In this document: positions 47,197 through 58,679 of the stretch, in pieces | How positions within the stretch are numbered: position 1 is the stretch's first letter | Layout of the letters: each line of letters starts with the position of its first letter | NCBI GenBank assembly: GCA_021234155.1 | Contig: JAJEKV010000097.1 | Coordinates: 932,001-996,000, forward strand | Source of the DNA: Isoetes taiwanensis | Taxonomy: Eukaryota > Streptophyta > Lycopodiopsida > Isoetales > Isoetaceae | Reading direction: 5' to 3' | DNA length: 64,000 nucleotides | Made by a program: the position numbers and the translations under genes | Notes under the pieces: model-generated | What the model was told of the DNA's origin: nothing | Database searches by the model: none | The model's input: the letters and a program-made list of their open reading frames with translations, nothing else

Positions 47197-48290
47197 ACCT
47201 CCCTCATTCACTTACCGGGGATAAAAAATAGAGGTAACAACCACCTACAAGTATTTGGGAGCGGAGTTTCCTTCTACCATGCATTGAGACACTTCCATAT
47301 AGTTGTAAGTGACAATGGGCTGGAAAGCACACTATATGCAACGCCGAACAGCAGTCACAAACTGAAGCTGTATGATTGGACCCATTCAATTGCACTCATT
47401 TATGGTCTTGGTGGAGCCCATTCTTCTATACGAGATTGAAGTCTAGGACCCAATGGTATCCCTTACCACTTGGAATGACTTGGGACATGTGTATAAAGCC
47501 TTTCCGGCTCGGGCACTGGGATAAACTCCACCATACCATATCAGAGTCTACTGCAGGAGACAGGTTTTCTGCTACTTCAGAGGGCAACCCTTGATTGCCA
47601 CATCATCTCTTTTAGAAGGCAATCAATATGGATGATGCTCGTCTTCCCAACCTCGCATACAAACCTCGCATCCACTGTGGCAATGGGGCCTTAACGACTC
47701 AAAGCCTATTAGGAAAAGCGGACTCAGTGGCTAGCGAGATAGAATGTGCAAGAGCACATGCGCATACAGTTGCAAACAGAAGAGGATCAAGCTTGAGGCA
47801 GTACCTGGATGCTTGCTTCAATAGCAAGCTTTGGGATGCTAGTACATTTAAATAGGTCAAGACGGCACATTACAAACATCAAATAAATCCCTCGCTTGAA
47901 GAGGGCTCTTATCGCTAGTTGCATACCTATTTGCCCATGAAAACTGCAGACTGATCACTTCACCTCATATAGGGGCACACCGCCTCAGAATTGAGACAAG
48001 CAAATGGGTTGGGGAGGCATGATAGGACAGGCTTTATCAGTGCTGCCAATTGAGCGCCATTGAGAATGAGTGATACACTCTTGAGTATGCCCAAAGATAT
48101 GATCAAACTGAAAGCATGCTCTACTGAAGTTAGTCTAGTACAACTAGCCGCATTCTTATTATCATGCTAAGGTTTTCCCTTCAAAAGCCTTCGGGGGGGT
48201 AATCTAGACAAGAATACTTTTTATCAGGCTCTTATTTTCATCCCATAGGTTGATTGGTCTCCGTGGGCGATAAAAATAATTCAAGTCAAT
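47197..48290 (+). mobile_element. LINE 3' half, right of the gypsy insertion, with simple tail
   Basis: Continues the RT fragment at 40085-40363: YKYLGAEFPSTMH, VEPILLYE, MDDARLPNLAYKPRIHCGNG, SSLRQYLDACFNSKLWDAST and INPSL, in several frames. This is the C-terminal region of a non-LTR retrotransposon. The 3' end is CCCATAGGTTGATTGGTCTC plus CGTGGGCGATAAAAATAATT, then an ATTTAATTT-type tail. The same terminal motif occurs at 8565-8602, 50010-50050 and probably 11020-11060. Confidence 0.7.
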
Positions 48291-48299
48291 TTAATTTAA

Positions 48300-49220
48300 T
48301 TCTACTACAAAAAAACGATTAGGTTCCCCAATGACTCTTTCTAACCACTTTGTTACTATTTTTTTTTTGTTTAAGATTAGATTGGTCATCAGATAGGATA
48401 TGCAATAGTCGGATTTGCAAGGGAATTGGAAGTTTTGTGAAAACCTTGAAGGGGGCGCACATGGTGGATCTGTGAGGTAGAGTCCAGCTGAGTTTGTTAG
48501 AGGCTTATGACTTGGTGCAATGTGGTTGAGTGCACGTATCATCGGTTTGCAATGTATGCAGCTACTGGTGTTATTGATTTAGCTGGTGGTTTCGGCAGCC
48601 ATGGTTGAAGAACTGATTTTTCAAATCGTGACTCAAAATCATCGGTTTGATTGCTGGTGCAGAAGATTGAGGATTGATTATTATCTGGATTGAATTCTAC
48701 CACATTTCATTTTCTTCACTGCTTTAGAAAATTGGATTGTCGAAGGACCAACTTTCTATCTTCTTGCTTAGAACATCCATCCTTGTCATTCCCTGTACTT
48801 CTTATCTCACATTTTGAGATCTTGGTTTGTTTTGATTTAATTGCCATACCTTTGGGATCTGGCTTTGTTTTCATGTGGTTGAGGGCCTATCGAGGCAACC
48901 GCCATCACCAACGCAATACTGGATCGCTTCTCCGCTTCAAGATTTTGCTTACTTGTGTGGGCGGTTCTCTCTCCATCTCTATCTTGCCTTTTGTAGGGCC
49001 AATAAATTTTCTCCTGTCCTCAATGGTTCAATCAATGGCTGTTACTTTTTTATTTTTGTCAAAGAATGAAAAGGCATGTGGTTTAAATTGAGGTATTCCA
49101 TTAATTTGTCCAATAGAATTTAATTCCAAGGTGATCAAAGTTGAAACGTGTAATTCATATCTCTCATGACAACAATAGCAGATTGAACTGAAATTGTTGT
49201 TGTTACAAGCACACGGGAGA
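48300..49220. other. Intergenic, nothing recognised
   Basis: Frames at 48690-49091 show no family resemblance. Confidence 0.4.
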
Positions 49221-49225
49221 TTAAT

Positions 49226-49534
49226 CGAGTAGATCTTGGTGTGGCATTTCCTGACACCACCATACGAGGGTGTGATGGATTTCCCATAAACATCGGGAAG
49301 GGTTTGGCCAGTTGGTTAGGTCGGGGTCGTTAACAAACATTACATTTGGGGACTTGGATACCATTAGACGGTATGGCCTTGGACAACATAGAATGGTGTA
49401 TGCTCGAGGACAAATTTCTAGTGAGAAAGATTGTAACAGATCCATGGGAGATTGTAACAGATCCATGAGGAGACCCCTCAGGTAGATCTTTGTGTGGCAT
49501 TTCCTGACACCACCATAAGAGGGTGCCCAAGGTC
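49226..49534. repeat. Direct repeats of 55 bp, 253 bp apart, plus a 20-bp tandem
   Basis: GTAGATCTTGGTGTGGCATT, then TCCTGACACCACCAT-GAGGGTG, occurs at about 49229 and 49482. Between them GATTGTAACAGATCCATG is repeated in tandem at 49430-49470. Confidence 0.85.
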
Positions 49535-49539
49535 GCCAA

Positions 49540-49984
49540 CACATGATCTATGCTTCTTACAGAGTGTTGCAACCTTCCTCATAGCAGCATCAAATACAAA
49601 GAGGGCTCATTGAAATTGCCATCATAGCTCTCATAAACAAAAAAGCAATGGGAAAAGCACGCTTGTAAAACATAGTGCCGCAAACATCATAAAATAGATT
49701 TACAAAGGAACAACCAAATAGTAAGAATCTCAAATAAGATCCTAGCTCCTACCATACAGGGGATACTGCCACACTTGCATTGGACCATCGCCATCAAAAC
49801 AAGAAATCAAGGCAAACAAAATAAAATGCCACACCTGCATCGGACCATGGCAAACAAAATAAACGTAAAAGACTCCACATGCACTACACAAATGTCCAAC
49901 CTCATGTCAAACAAAGAAAAAAAATCCAAAACTAGCAAAACATATAGTTAAACACTTGGATGGCAAAAAGATTCACATTCCAAA
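49540..49984. other. Intergenic, nothing recognised
   Basis: A short direct repeat (TGCCACAC-TGCAT-GGACCAT) occurs at 49770 and 49828. No gene supported. Confidence 0.4.
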
Positions 49985-50005
49985 AGAAGGAAGGAAGGAA
50001 GGAAG
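49985..50005. repeat. (GGAA)n microsatellite, tail of a LINE 3' end
   Basis: Five GGAA units abut the LINE terminal motif. On the minus strand the order is LINE 3' end then (TTCC)n. Confidence 0.9.
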
Positions 50006-50510
50006 TATATTTTAATGTCCGCGGAGGCCAAACTTGACCTATGAGACGGTACATGCAGTACACAAAGCAGATAAAACCACACCAAAAGGACAAATGACTA
50101 TACAATGTGGCCCTACTACTGGGATGAAAAAACCCCCACATGGGAGGAAAAACCCTAGTAGTAGGCTCTCAGATCCCTTGTCCTGTAAGGGATTCTCTGA
50201 CGATAGAGACTTGCAAAATGTAGGATGCGAGACATGCAACCATTGGCGATGCCAACAATTGATGCAGCGGTGCCGCAGAGCATCTAAGATCAGCATGTGT
50301 TGCTCAAATATGCGTATATGCCGGACACTCTTGCAGAGCATGGTGCTCATCCTCTACTGTCCGCATGTGGCAACACTGACTGTCCGCATGTGGCAACAGT
50401 GACTGGCATATTCTCTCATGCCGGGGGATTCTCTGCCCTCCATCTGTAGTCCAACAACCTGTTTCAATTCTGAAGAGGGAATTCAAGTTGGTCCTCACTT
50501 TTGGTAGAAA
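50006..50510 (-). mobile_element. LINE 3' end, second copy of the SSR-tailed family
   Basis: On the minus strand the frames read FRIETGCWTTDGGQRIPRHE, then a zinc-binding-like QCCHMRTVEDEHHALQECPAY, the C-terminal signature of this type of non-LTR element. The 3' end (CTCATAGGTCAAGTTTGGCC, then TCCGCGGACATTAAAATA) matches the terminal motif at 48241 with substitutions and is followed by (TTCC)n. Confidence 0.65.
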
Positions 50511-50519
50511 AGGGAAAGC

Positions 50520-51147
50520 CGCTCCTGGGCACTTCTTTTGAATGGATAAAGCAATTGTATATCATGATTCTTTCTATTATAAAGAGATGGTAGCCTGAAT
50601 TGGAAACCCTATCTCCATAATCCAATAAGCAAACGCCACTTTTCTATAGAATTTAAGTAAAGGCCCTCACTCTATTTAAAAAATGAAATGTGCTTTTATC
50701 ATTATCAAAGCAAACACAGTTCTTAACAAAAATGCACCAATATAAGAATAATAATCGAGCAATGATGGAAAATGGTAAACTGTAACTGTGGCAACAGCAA
50801 TTGACAGCCTCCAAGCACACTGATTCTTAGAATGAGAACGACACACAAAAAAAAGCAGTACATAATCCAAAGCGGAAAACCATGGAAAAGCTCCTTGGAT
50901 CATGGACTTTTTATTGGCCAAAAACAAAAAACTGCTAGCATAGCTTTGAGATCCAAAACCAAAAGGTCCTCACATTTTTCTGCATTGAAAAAGGTCCATA
51001 TTTGGTAGTATGCTGAGACTGCCCCATGCTTGCATCATACATTGCCTGATTTAATATTGTAACACATAGCCCCAGACAAAAAATGTGGCCAAAGCCTTTT
51101 TTATTATCATTATTATTGCCTTTCTTGTACATTTCAAGGCTGCAGTT
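50520..51147. other. Intergenic, 3' flank of the plastid-protein gene
   Basis: No gene recognised; the near end probably includes the 3' UTR of the minus-strand gene. Confidence 0.45.
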
Positions 51148-52787
51148 TCAACCATGTCTGCCCTGTGATAATTTCCATCTGAAATAGCTCTTAACCCAGC
51201 CACTAAATTGATGTAAGGCTATTAGATTCTGTAAAAGTAAACGAGCACGTACTATTGCATTACGAGCCGTCCTTGCTGTCCGGGCTACCACTGGCTGAAC
51301 CGTCACCACAGGAGATATCATTTGTCCCTGTGACAAAGCTAATAGAGTAAAACAAAGAAACGTTGAAATGCCACGTAAAAGAGCATAAATTACAAAATAA
51401 GTAATGCATGAGAAGTTTGCTACAGTAAAGTTTCATCAGGGTACCAACAAGCAAATAAAGAGGTGTAATACTGACCATCCATGGTTAGACCACCCACACG
51501 CCGTAGACCATCTTCAGCTGCCCGGACTGCCTTTGTTGATCTTTTGACCCCAGCTGTTATTTGCTGACTGCATCAGCATGCATTAAATTACTCTCTGTCA
51601 AAACAGATTCTCAAGCAATGATACTGTCATGATAGGTACCCTAGATCACTTAGCTCCATTGTAAGATCACTTATTTCCATTCCCGATAATCTCACTGCCG
51701 CCATTGTCCCAGGAAGCTCCTCTCGGGCTGTGTCTGCTAGTCTTTCCAGAGATTCAGCTGCCTTTTTTAGAGCCTTAAGGGAAAAGGCAAAGTTAAGTTA
51801 AGGTAATATATGACAATTTTGGATCTAAAATATAATGATCTCATTGTACCAGTAAAGTAGGTATACTTGCTAAAAACATGCAGGATATTGTCCCAGTGAC
51901 CTGCAATGTTTAAATAACATTAGTAAGAAACAACTATATGTCAATTTACCCTCTGTATTATAAATGCAAATGCAATCATGTGTTGGCCAATCTATCAAAA
52001 ACACCAATTTATATGGCAAAGATGCATGCACTTATTCAAAGCAAAGGTGTGTCTTACTAATAAGATAGAACTAAATCAAATAAAGCAGGGATGACTGTTC
52101 TTTTGGATGCAGTCCCAAGTATCTCATGCCTAAGAAACTTTCATGCGTAACTGCGGTATAACATAAGATAAACTGTTTGAAAGTGGAGAGTACATATAAA
52201 TGTCCTTATTTTATAAACCATTACTCTATGCTATGGATCAGAAGAATGACTTCGTTGAAAGAGCTACACCATGATGCATGACGAACTAGCCTTTGCAGCA
52301 AATTCGCATGGCTCAATCATGCAACAAACTAGAAAGACTTCATTGAAGGAGTTCAATTATCTACTCCGATGAAAATTTCCATCTAGTGAAAAAATAAAAT
52401 GCATGTATCAATGGAGAATCAACACAATGAAAGCCAATTTATCATATAAGCAACTTTCGGCATAATGCATAGATGCACGAAATACAGGCTCTAAAACACA
52501 TCAAAACACATCAAACTGCAAACAGGATTACTTACAGCACATGCAATGGCTCCCAATAGAAACAGGTGTTGGTCGCTTGCGTTCCAGATCCGGACGGAAA
52601 CATGATGCGGATCATCGGTTACCCCTGTAGTGGCTACAAGTTTTAATTCGCCATTTTTTATACTCGAAGAAGATATGATATTTCTGGAATAAAGCCTGAG
52701 AGGACATCTAAGACTTGGACGGAATCTGAGGCACTCATTCGCGAAAGGAGGAGGTGAAAACGTAACATTTCGGACTGCCATTGACAT
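51148..52787 (-). CDS. Plant-specific probable plastid membrane protein of unknown function (5 exons)
   Basis: Exons 52787-52536, 51900-51850, 51773-51640, 51567-51476 and 51338-51148 join in one frame of 239 codons with GT-AG introns, including a 51-bp microexon. For exon 5 the acceptor at CTCTATTAG keeps frame; the stronger-looking TCACAG eight bases on would not. The first 50 residues are Ser/Arg-rich and poor in acids, like a plastid transit peptide. A hydrophobic segment follows at about residues 77-101 (LFLLGAIACA + VTGTISCMFLASIPTLL). A helical region then reads ALKKAAESLERLADTAREEL, TMAAVRLSGMEISDLTMELS, QQITAGVKRSTKAVRAAEDG, and the C-terminus has PVVARTARTARNAIVRARLL. I recall the same motif order in conserved uncharacterised plant proteins. 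The bacterial DUF948 fold is a possible distant relative, not proven. The intact structure argues for a working gene. Confidence 0.85.
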
Positions 52788-53132
52788 GCCCCTCGGGGTT
52801 TAGGGCTTGCCAGACAAAGCCATTCAAAATTTCCTGTTCAAACGAGATGCTAATTAAAACCGCCAATTATTTCCTCTTATTACGTAAAAACAGGTTATGT
52901 TAAATTCTGCTTTGTTCTCCAATCTGCGACTGCCACGTGGCCAACCTTTTAAAACCTGAATGTGACAAAATTTTAGGTTTCTTTACGGCAGCAAACAGCA
53001 TCGAAGATCAGATTTACCTTCGGTTTACTCTCGATTCTGAAAGTTCACCCAACATTTCGAGCAATTTACCCACCATTCCGATCAGTTTACCCAGCATTCT
53101 GAACAAATTTACTGCCTACAGAATTTAACCTA

Positions 53133-53265
53133 ACATGTTTTCACGTTTCAAGAAAGGGCCATTTAGCTTGCATTCCGGCATGTCAGCAACGCCTCCACGA
53201 CATGTTTTCACGTTTCAAGAAAGGCCATTTAGCTTGCATTCCGGCATGTCAGCAATGCCTCCACG
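53133..53265. repeat. 67-bp tandem duplication
   Basis: ACATGTTTTCACGTTTCAAG ... GCCTCCACG at 53133-53199 is repeated at 53200-53265 with one deletion and one substitution. It lies 350-480 bp upstream of the plastid-protein gene start. Confidence 0.95.
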
Positions 53266-53293
53266 CAGAATGCAAGCTAAATGGCCTTTCTTG
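53216..53293. other. Perfect 26-bp-stem hairpin with 26-nt loop
   Basis: 53216-53241 (CAAGAAAGGCCATTTAGCTT...) is exactly reverse-complementary to 53268-53293. The second arm is a partial inverted third copy of the tandem unit next to it. Precursor-like dimensions are noted, but expression is unknown. Confidence 0.9.
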
Positions 53294-55095
53294 TATACAT
53301 AGAATTATTCTTGGGAAAATTTCAAATATATATACCCTTCACTTCAAGTTTGCAAGTACTCCAAGAATACCCTAGAAACCGGATATTTGGTTTAAATGGT
53401 GATAAACTTTCTTGTGTCGATCAACTGTGAAAGTGCACTTCATAAAACTTATAGATGAGAATAAGTCCTATCCAGTAGCAGTATAATCATCTAAAACGGA
53501 GTTGAACACTTCAAGTTATAGTGTTTAAAAAAAAGTGTTATAAAAGAGAACTCAAATGAGCATAACTTATGAATTTCAACTCCTTGGATGAATTTGAGCA
53601 TGCTGGAAAGATCTTATTTTAAGCTATAATGTTCATGAAGACAACTTCTGGATTTGAGGAGCTACAAAAATTATATTACCATATTTCCAAAAATACTCTT
53701 CAATTGGAAGGCATTTGTGGAATATTTGTAAAGTTGAGGAGTATATTTGAGATTTTTCCATTAGTTTTCAGCTTGTGAAAGTGTAGCTTTATCTAAATCC
53801 TAGCCCGCCAGGACCAACAAAGAATATTCCATCTGTGGCTAAATCCTAGCCACTATGATGGAAACCCTAAAACTGGAATACCTATGGTATAAAGATACAC
53901 TCAAAAGAATGATTACATTCAATGAATACACATTATCTATTATAAGCGAAAGCATTATGTAGCTGTCTAGTAATGTAAAAGTATTAGCATGACTGCTTTG
54001 TATAATAACTTGATAGAATACAAATATTGCTTTGCTTTGTATTATATAGAACACAAGTATTGCTTATAATCAATAAAGCAAGACTTAGGAACCTGAATAA
54101 CATCCTTGGGAATCGAACCCAAGTACTGCCAATGAGCTTAAAAATTGAAATCATACCTGGCATCCTTGCTCGATGCTCCAGAGAGCCGCCTTATGATGAT
54201 CCAGCTACACCTGCAAAAAAGCACACAGAAATTCCCCATACTCAAGCCCATCTTGTTTTATTGTTTCTATTTCCATTCTCTATTTCTATTTATGTTTCTA
54301 TTTTTATCATTTTTTCCAAGCCATTAATAACTTATTTATAACACCAAAAAAAATATAACAATTTACTCTCAATAAGCACTACAGTACAGAAAGCACAAGC
54401 ATTGTGGCGTTATCACTTCGCCACCACAAGTTCAAAAGAATCACCAAATTGTAGTGGCGCCATCAGCTTACCACCAAAATTTACAATTTCAAAACATAAA
54501 ATTGAGCGTAGAAGTTAACACACAATAACAAAATTGTGTTCTCAGATTAGTTCAGATGCCCACATGCGAGAGTGCCATAGCATGTCATACCTCCTCATGT
54601 TCCTGTGCATGAGAGTCTAGCCCTACTAAGATTCGCCCTCGTAATTATGGCTAGACTGACAGAGGGCTTTCTTCCGCCCACATCCCTATATGTGAGCCAG
54701 AGGTCTATGCAACAATTTGTATTGCTCATCATATCAGACAGTTGGCCAACAAAAGCAGATAATCAATCAGGAAATGAGTTTTCTTCGATTTGTTCTTATC
54801 TCTTGTCCAAGATATGGCTGCTCGCCATAGATATCAAGCTATTTATTTCCTTATTATAAAAGGCCACATTCACACTATTTTCATAATCTTCCCAAAGCTT
54901 GGCAATTGCTTTTGCTGATACAATTGTTTGTAGCTCATCCCATTTGTAAGGCCAGCTGCCCGGCAGTATGCTCCATTTACTAGCCCATTTGATTACTGCA
55001 GTATACCATCCATTTAGTCTTCCTTGAGAGTGTATAAGCGCCAAGATGGGGAGATACCCTGGATCAAGGTTTGAGATTATATTCAGATAGTGTAA
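53294..55095. other. Intergenic, mostly unassigned
   Basis: At 54103-54140 (minus) there is a perfect box-B-like GGTTCGATTCCCA but no full tRNA. A minus frame at 54796-55098 (WASKWSILPGSWPYKWDELQ) has coding character and lies downstream of the DUF7869-like relic on the same strand, so it may belong to it. I cannot prove this. Confidence 0.35.
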
Positions 55096-55242
55096 CATTT
55101 AAGCACCAATTCATTAATTTGAAAAAAAACAGCTAATTTGAAAATTTTAAGCTGCCAAGCTTGACACATTTTGCTCATAGTAAGCTAGTATACAAGATAC
55201 CTTTTGCTCACTTTAAGCTAGCTAATAAGTCCATTTTTTTAG

Positions 55243-56880
55243 CTAAGACACACTTTGCACAGGTCGAAAGACAAGTTTATTCTTCGTCCTTATCATCATC
55301 CTTATCCTCATAGCAACCATGTCTCTTATATTGGGGCAGATTACTGGGATTAGGCCTCCACCTCTTCTCCCAGCAATCAACATAGTCCTTGGGATATTCA
55401 TAGGCTCCCACCAAGAGACATACACATCTTCGTAGTGAGGCTCGTTTGGGTCTTCTATATGGTTTTCTTCTGCATAAATTAACCAAGTAGGGCAGCTATC
55501 AACTGGCCTTACAAGCAAGAACATATCCTTCTTAATATCTTGATATGGATTGAACATCTGAACTGGATTTTTGGGCTTCTGATTGGACGGCCCTACATAT
55601 CGTGGTCGAATGTTATATTCTTGTTGGATCATCAGTTCAGGTTCAATCAAAGCTTCCTGCCGCATGCGAGGGAAGAAATCATGCATTTTAGATGGACCGA
55701 CATCCACCTCCCCAAGCACACGAAGCAGATCCAACCAGTAGTCGATGACCTCATTCATGTATGCATTGAACCACGAATGCTCCCTCCTCCCCCTCCCCTT
55801 TTGAGATGGCTACCCAATGCATGATGTATTTGTTATGAAGCTTCTCAAAGCACCAACGTCCTTGAGAGCTTTCACTGGAGGTACAGTCTTTGGCACCCCT
55901 TGAGGTGCATCTGCCTTCCACATTTTGATCCCCTTCTCCGACAGCCACTCCTGGCATCCAGGTTTCATCTTATAGAACATTAAAGGCCAATCGTCCTTGT
56001 TGCAGAAGTTGAACAGAAGCGGTTCTAGATGACCGATCAGACATTCCATCTTATCAGGAATGTAGCCTTTCACGAACCCCTTCCAATCTGGGACCTTGTG
56101 CACAAGGGAAGGCGTTGGAGCCTTCGAGCTACATTCTCGAAATAACTGCATTAACTTCGGAATGGTGAGTGCATCTGACCTCCTCAAAAGAGTAGAGTAA
56201 TTGCCGAACAAAGCATCTATATCGTCGTGTGTGTGCCCAACCCTCATGAACCCCAACTACACCTCATCAAATACACCTTGCCATACAAGTTAAGAAAAGT
56301 ATGAAAATACATATCTATTCTTGTTCTGGCCAGAGCAATTATCAAGCTGAAGGTAAAGCCTCCTCGGTAGCTTTTTCATTCTTGAGACTTCCCTCAGAGG
56401 CACATCATATGGTTTCCCCAATTTATTGGTGACCTTGGTCTTCAAAGCCTCGGAGTCTAGAATTGAAGAAGCCCATGCACATCGAGGTCTAGCTATATCA
56501 CTTAGCTGGCCCCAGTTGTCCTTAGCTAAATCTTCCAGTGTCTTCAACATATAATTGAGAGACCCAATGTGAAAATTAGAGTCATCCTTCCAAAAACCGA
56601 GAAATGGCCTAGTTCTCTTGTATCATGACCATGCATGAAAGCTCCAATGAGAATGACCTTCAAACGCCCCCCTCTCTATACCGATTTGGCTAACTTTTCA
56701 AGCTTGCGCACCATAGACTTGTTCTGGTCCATCTTATCATGGATGATTGTTAGAGCTTGGTCTGGTGCACGATGCGACAGTGCTCGCCAGGACAATAGAG
56801 GCTTCGTTAAGATAGCTGCACAAATATATGAGCTTTTCTCTCCCATGCTAACCCTCTTCTTTCCAATGGATATCGAATTT
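55243..56880 (-). pseudogene. DUF7869-like transposase-related protein, frameshifted
   Basis: Minus-strand pieces in order: about 56880-56560 (LIGAFMHGHDTRELG in a broken frame); 56550-56290 (PYDVPLREVSRMKKLPRRLY and LQLDNCSGQNKNRYVFSYF); 56256-55810 (MGFMRVGHTHDDIDALFGNY ...); 55758-55243 (acidic and Trp-rich, ...DVYVSWWEPMN). LQLDNCxxxNKN followed after a gap by GFxxVGHTHxDIDxxF is the signature of the family I remember as DUF7869. It has conserved Asp/His residues, looks like an RNase H-like fold, and is widespread as a repetitive gene in mosses, lycophytes, ferns and animals. Stops or frameshifts separate every block, so this copy is dead. It may be a transposase; no terminal repeats were found. 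Confidence 0.6.
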
Positions 56881-56904
56881 TAGCTTTCCTTTGATAACTA
56901 TGCA

Positions 56905-57035
56905 TGTATTACCTTTGGAAAGGTGTTTGACTCACAACTGGAAGGTTGCGAGTTTAAACCCTGTCTTGTGCAACTACTTTTTTGCATCCTTGTGAAGTAT
57001 AATGCTCGTATGATACGAATACTGTATGGTCATCA
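56905..57035 (+). mobile_element. tRNA-derived SINE-like copy 2
   Basis: Aligns with the copy at 23071-23215: ACCTTTGGAAAGGTGTTTGA (box-A region), GCGAGTTTAAACCCTGTC (box B), CTTGTGCAACTACTTTTTTG, then the 3' body. About 25 bp of the first copy (GATCATCTTTTGTACATATC...) are missing here. Confidence 0.55.
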
Positions 57036-57049
57036 GACCCAGGTCAAGA

Positions 57050-58469
57050 TCTCAATGGATGATTTTATAAATATCTGGAAAAGGAAGCGTTGTTTTAGAG
57101 CTAATCTTAAAACAGAAACATCTAGCCACTCATTCAAGTTGCTGGTCAGGAAGATTGCAGCGGCGATTGCTTTAGGATCGAATGGAATCGCTATGCCAGA
57201 CTTCCTGGCCAGCTCTAAGTCAAATTCACCCCATGAGGTTCATTTCAACTCCAACCAGTCACCAGGATCACATGTGAGTTCTAGTTCAACTCAAAATCTT
57301 GATGGACATATTGAATAGAGGGTTTAGGGTTTAACGGGTGGTATTTCCACCTATATGCATCCGTCATAGAATCCCCATAATAGTTCCAGAGAGGCAAGGC
57401 CACCAAGAATAAGCACTATCCATCTAATTAATATTTCAGAACACTAATAGCGTTAGGAGGGATGTCCTGAAAAGGCAGAACTCACCCTATGGAGGTATTT
57501 GTGATCAGTCGTGAAGGATATTTGATTCCCTATGGTAATATGCCTGGGCGCCTATAGTTAGATGTCCAAGCGCGTGAGAAGATCCCTCGATCGCCTGTGA
57601 AGCGACTTAGTGGAATGTTTTTGGAGTGCCTGGTCGTTCAAGAATAGGTCGGATGCCATTCTCAAATTTGAAAAAAAAAATTGAATTGCTGACATGAGAT
57701 TTTTTGGTACAGTATTGCCTTGTACTGCGTGGGTTTTTTTTTTTCCAATCGTATATGTTCGGGGAGTGTCAAAAGGAAATTTAACAAAAGTAATGCCCTA
57801 AAGATAAACTAATGCTAGGGCACGGGCAAATGCAGACTAAGGAAAATTAATCTGAGTAAAGCCCCAGATATGAACCTTGAGGAAAAAAGCCCCAGCTAGA
57901 ACATCCATACCTTGAAACCAATCACAACAGTCTTTGATGAGGAGTCTATGCAAACGCAAATAAACATGGGCCTTTTCTCAGAATTGAGCTCTTTATGCAG
58001 CTCATACAGAGAGCACTCAATCAAAACGAATCTGGAAAGGGACTTGCAGTGGTGTGTTTTTATACAAAAACAGGACTCATTGCCACAAAAAGGCATAGTT
58101 TAGATGAAAGGCATATGAGAATAACAAAATTACTGAACTTAGCACATAAGCCAAAACACAAGCAAGAAGAACCGATTCAAGATCTTCCATTTCAAATCAA
58201 CTTAAAAGCTCACAAGAAGGCACAAAAAATTCTAAGAACTAAGTTATCTATTCATCAGAAAGAAAACCAAACACACAACTAGAAAGAGTAGAAAAGTAGA
58301 GATAAGGGAGCAAAGAAGATAGAACACTCAAAGAGAAGGCCGATGAAGAAAATATGGAAATGGAACCATTTATAGACGATTGTAAAAAGGCCCTCGAAAA
58401 AGGTCTCAAAATAGGATGTCGTCTTCCCAAGAATGATAGTCCTATGATGGCATAGAATCATTGCATATT
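57050..58469. other. Unassigned region with two possible exon relics
   Basis: A plus-strand frame to 57318 (KLLVRKIAAAIALGSNGIAM...) and a minus-strand frame at 57896-58096 (SRFVLIECSLYELHKELNSE) have coding-like composition but no recognised family. The rest is AT-rich. Confidence 0.35.
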
Positions 58470-58552
58470 CTAACACTATTTCGGTCTGTTTGCCGTTCAT
58501 GGGTAGTCGTAAAGGGATTTAAGCTCTCGAATCAGAAGCAGGTGCCTTTAAG
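58470..58552. repeat. 80-bp direct repeat, left copy
   Basis: ATTCTAACACTATTTCGGTC ... AATCAGAAGCAGGT is nearly identical to 59930-60009. The two copies enclose gypsy and copia fragments and may be LTR remnants. Confidence 0.75.
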
Positions 58553-58679
58553 GGTAATATTAATCAGAAGCAGCAGCACATTAATCAGACTTTGGAGTAA
58601 TATTTGAGGTGCTTTATCAGCTATTAATAGGATAATTGGGTCGATTATCTTCTAGTAGCTGATATACTAACTCAATACA

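Noticed and set aside
54100-54150. tRNA-like GGTTCGATTCCCA on the minus strand
   Set aside because: The box B is perfect, but the distance to any box A is too short and no cloverleaf can be formed.
57310-57335. Telomere-like TTTAGGG units
   Set aside because: Only two units in a row; not an interstitial telomeric array.
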